In this document: positions 6,328 through 7,586 of the stretch, one piece after another
How the letters are laid out: the number at the start of each line of letters is the position of its first letter
Numbering within the stretch: the first letter of the stretch is position 1
Assembly (NCBI GenBank): GCA_019310195.1
Contig: JAFDET010000153.1
Location: 1 to 7,586 of the forward strand
Direction of reading: 5' to 3'
Origin: Deltaproteobacteria bacterium
Lineage (GTDB): Bacteria > Myxococcota_A > UBA9160 > JAFDET01
Length of the DNA stretch: 7,586 nucleotides
Made by a program: the position numbers and the translations under genes
The notes under the pieces: model-generated
The model's database searches: none
What the model was told of the DNA's origin: nothing
What the model saw: only the letters and a program-made list of their open reading frames with translations

Positions 6328-7193
6328 CAGTCGGTCCCCACCGAGCGCAGGTGGCTGGGCTTGTCCTCGCTCACGTCGGGCTCTGCCACCTCGAGCGGCT
6401 CGCGCTCGCCGGCCAACAGGTCGCGCAGCACCTCGCGCAGTCGAGGCGCATCCAGGTCACGCGTCATCTCACCCGCCACCACCACCGAGATCGCCGCCGA
6501 CTCCTCCGAGACCACCACCACGACCGCGTCGCTGTCCTCGGTGATGCCTACGGCGGCCCGATGCCGCGTGCCGACGCCCTCGGGCAGGTCGCTGCGCAGC
6601 GTGAGCGGCAGGACGCAGCCGGCGTAGGTCAAGCGCCCGTCCTGCACGACCACGGCTCCGTCGTGAAGCGGCGAGTACGGCAGGAAGATGGCCGTGAGCA
6701 GCTCCTTGGTCGGCACCGCCTCCAGGCGCACGCCGGCCTCGATCAGGTCGTCCAGGCGCGTCTCACGCTCGAGCACCACCAGGGCGCCCACCCGCTTGGA
6801 CGCCAGGGTCTGCGCCGCCCGCACGATCTCCTCGAGCATCTGCGTCTCTTCCCGGCGCGAGACCGCGGGGAAGAATCCGCGTCCCATGCGCGCCAGAGCG
6901 CGCCGGATGTCCTGCTGGAACAGGATGATGATGATGATCACGCCCCAGGTGAAGAAGTTCTCGAGGATCAGGCCCACCGTCGCGAGCTGGGCCCAGTCGG
7001 AGATCAAACGCACGGCGATCAGGACCAGCAGCCCCGTCAGCATCTGCACCGCGCGGGTGCCGCGGATCAGCAGCAGCAGCCAGTAGACGGCGAACGTCAC
7101 CGCCAGGATGTCCAGGCTGTCCCAGATGGGATGGAAGTTCTCCTGGATGTAGCTCCAGATCTCCAGGAGGCGCTGCCAGAGGAACTGGATCAC
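6327..7193 (-). CDS. cdaA: Membrane diadenylate cyclase CdaA (DisA_N/DAC domain)
   Basis: Makes the second messenger c-di-AMP from two ATP, and in other bacteria controls potassium, osmolyte and cell-wall homeostasis. The 288-residue protein follows the CdaA plan: three membrane segments at about residues 28-43, 49-64 and 81-92, a short linker (coiled-coil-like, about 93-125), then the DAC domain with SPLHDGAVVV (174-183, catalytic DGA at 178-180), GCVLPLT (192-198), GTRHRAA (208-214) and SEE (229-231). All signature residues are intact, so an active cyclase is expected. A C-terminal acidic tail (about 262-288) is less conserved. The start is GTG at 7193-7191, overlapping the folP stop as GTGA and preceded by a strong GGAGGAGGGG. 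No c-di-AMP phosphodiesterase or recognisable effector is in the window. Confidence 0.96.
   Translation of the reverse strand: MIQFLWQRLLEIWSYIQENFHPIWDSLDILAVTFAVYWLLLLIRGTRAVQMLTGLLVLIAVRLISDWAQLATVGLILENFFTWGVIIIIILFQQDIRRALARMGRGFFPAVSRREETQMLEEIVRAAQTLASKRVGALVVLERETRLDDLIEAGVRLEAVPTKELLTAIFLPYSPLHDGAVVVQDGRLTYAGCVLPLTLRSDLPEGVGTRHRAAVGITEDSDAVVVVVSEESAAISVVVAGEMTRDLDAPRLREVLRDLLAGEREPLEVAEPDVSEDKPSHLRSVGTD
6924..6938 (-). repeat. Five-copy trinucleotide (ATC) repeat in cdaA membrane segment
   Basis: Five tandem GAT units on the plus strand are in frame as five ATC (Ile) codons, residues 86-90 of CdaA, inside the third predicted membrane segment. Uniform codon choice makes a perfect 15-base repeat. 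Gain or loss of a unit would keep the frame and only change helix length by one residue. It is probably a by-product of Ile preference in a membrane helix combined with GC-rich codon bias. Confidence 0.9.
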
Positions 7194-7586
7194 GCGTCCC
7201 CTCCTCCGGCGCGCTCCGCGCGAGCGCCGCGCAGCGCCTCGGCCACGGCCACCGCCCGCACCGCACCGGGCATGTCGTGGACGCGGATCGCGTCGGCGCC
7301 GGCGAAGACGGCCACCGCCGCCGCGGCGTGCGACGCATCATCGCGCTGCTCCACCGGGTCGCCGGTCAGATGGCCCAGAAAGGACTTGCGGGACAGTCCC
7401 AGAAGGATCGGCACGCCCAGGCGGTCGCGCAGCCCGCCCACGCCGGCCACCAGCGCCAGGTTCTGCTCCAGGCGCTTGCCGAAGCCGATGCCCGGGTCGG
7501 CGACGACTTCCTTCACACCGGCGCGACGGGCACACTCGATCGAGGCGGCCAGCTCGTCACCCACTTCGGCTACCACGGCGTCGAAC
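7190..7586 (-). CDS. folP: Dihydropteroate synthase, C-terminal part (5' end outside window)
   Basis: Condenses p-aminobenzoate with 6-hydroxymethyl-7,8-dihydropterin diphosphate to form dihydropteroate in folate synthesis; this is the sulfonamide target. About 131 codons are visible, starting inside the gene at FDAVVAEVGDE. The TIM-barrel second half is clear: DPGIGFGK (Asp and Lys of the pterin site), LLGLSRKSF (pABA/pterin loop with Ser-Arg-Lys) and the terminal IRVHD (phosphate-binding Arg-His). The N-terminal half, with the diphosphate-binding loops, lies to the right of the window. The stop overlaps the GTG of cdaA by four bases, so folP is the upstream cistron. The folP-cdaA pairing is, from memory, common in delta-proteobacteria and some other phyla. 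Confidence 0.95.
   Translation of the reverse strand, partial: FDAVVAEVGDELAASIECARRAGVKEVVADPGIGFGKRLEQNLALVAGVGGLRDRLGVPILLGLSRKSFLGHLTGDPVEQRDDASHAAAAVAVFAGADAIRVHDMPGAVRAVAVAEALRGARAERAGGGDA
7195..7208 (-). promoter_or_regulatory. Strong ribosome binding site for cdaA
   Basis: Reading the minus strand, GGAGGAGGGG lies about four bases before the cdaA GTG, inside the last codons of folP. It supports the GTG start and suggests that cdaA can recruit ribosomes independently as well as by reinitiation from folP. Confidence 0.65.

Overview
The window is one tightly packed stretch of a single operon. Every gene supported here lies on the minus strand, so the operon reads from right (base 7586) to left (base 1). 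The DNA is very GC-rich (roughly 70 percent by eye, not counted), with G/C dominating third codon positions and many GTG/TTG starts. The gene order folP-cdaA-cdaR(ybbR)-glmM-pdxJ-acpS-nnr-tsaE-lysC resembles, from memory, the arrangement in delta-proteobacterial lineages (Desulfuromonadales, Myxococcota and relatives). A high-GC Gram-negative soil or sediment bacterium of that broad group is my best guess; the phylum is inference.

Layout in transcription order: 3' part of folP (folate), cdaA (membrane diadenylate cyclase), ybbR/cdaR (its membrane-anchored partner), glmM (phosphoglucosamine mutase, amino-sugar supply for the cell wall), a divergent pdxJ-like gene, a divergent acpS-like gene, bifunctional nnr (repair of hydrated NAD(P)H), tsaE (ATPase of the tRNA t6A pathway), lysC (aspartate kinase), and the first 30 codons of a probable exported protein that runs off the left edge.

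There are no intergenic bases at all: each of the nine junctions is an overlap of 1 to 26 bases, six of them the 4-base ATGA/GTGA type outside the tsaE junctions and the 1-base cdaA/ybbR join (seven 4-base overlaps counting lysC/exported). The whole set is therefore expected to be co-transcribed and translationally coupled. No promoter, terminator, RNA gene, mobile element or CRISPR array is seen; promoter and terminator must lie outside.

The cdaA-ybbR-glmM block is the classical c-di-AMP module, in which YbbR/CdaR and GlmM modulate the cyclase. GlmM and LysC also feed peptidoglycan precursors (UDP-GlcNAc and, through aspartyl phosphate, diaminopimelate or lysine). The most unusual points are two adjacent genes in conserved positions whose products have lost family-defining active-site residues: the PdxJ homologue (short, missing its active-site loop and key histidines) and the AcpS homologue (both metal-binding acidic residues replaced).
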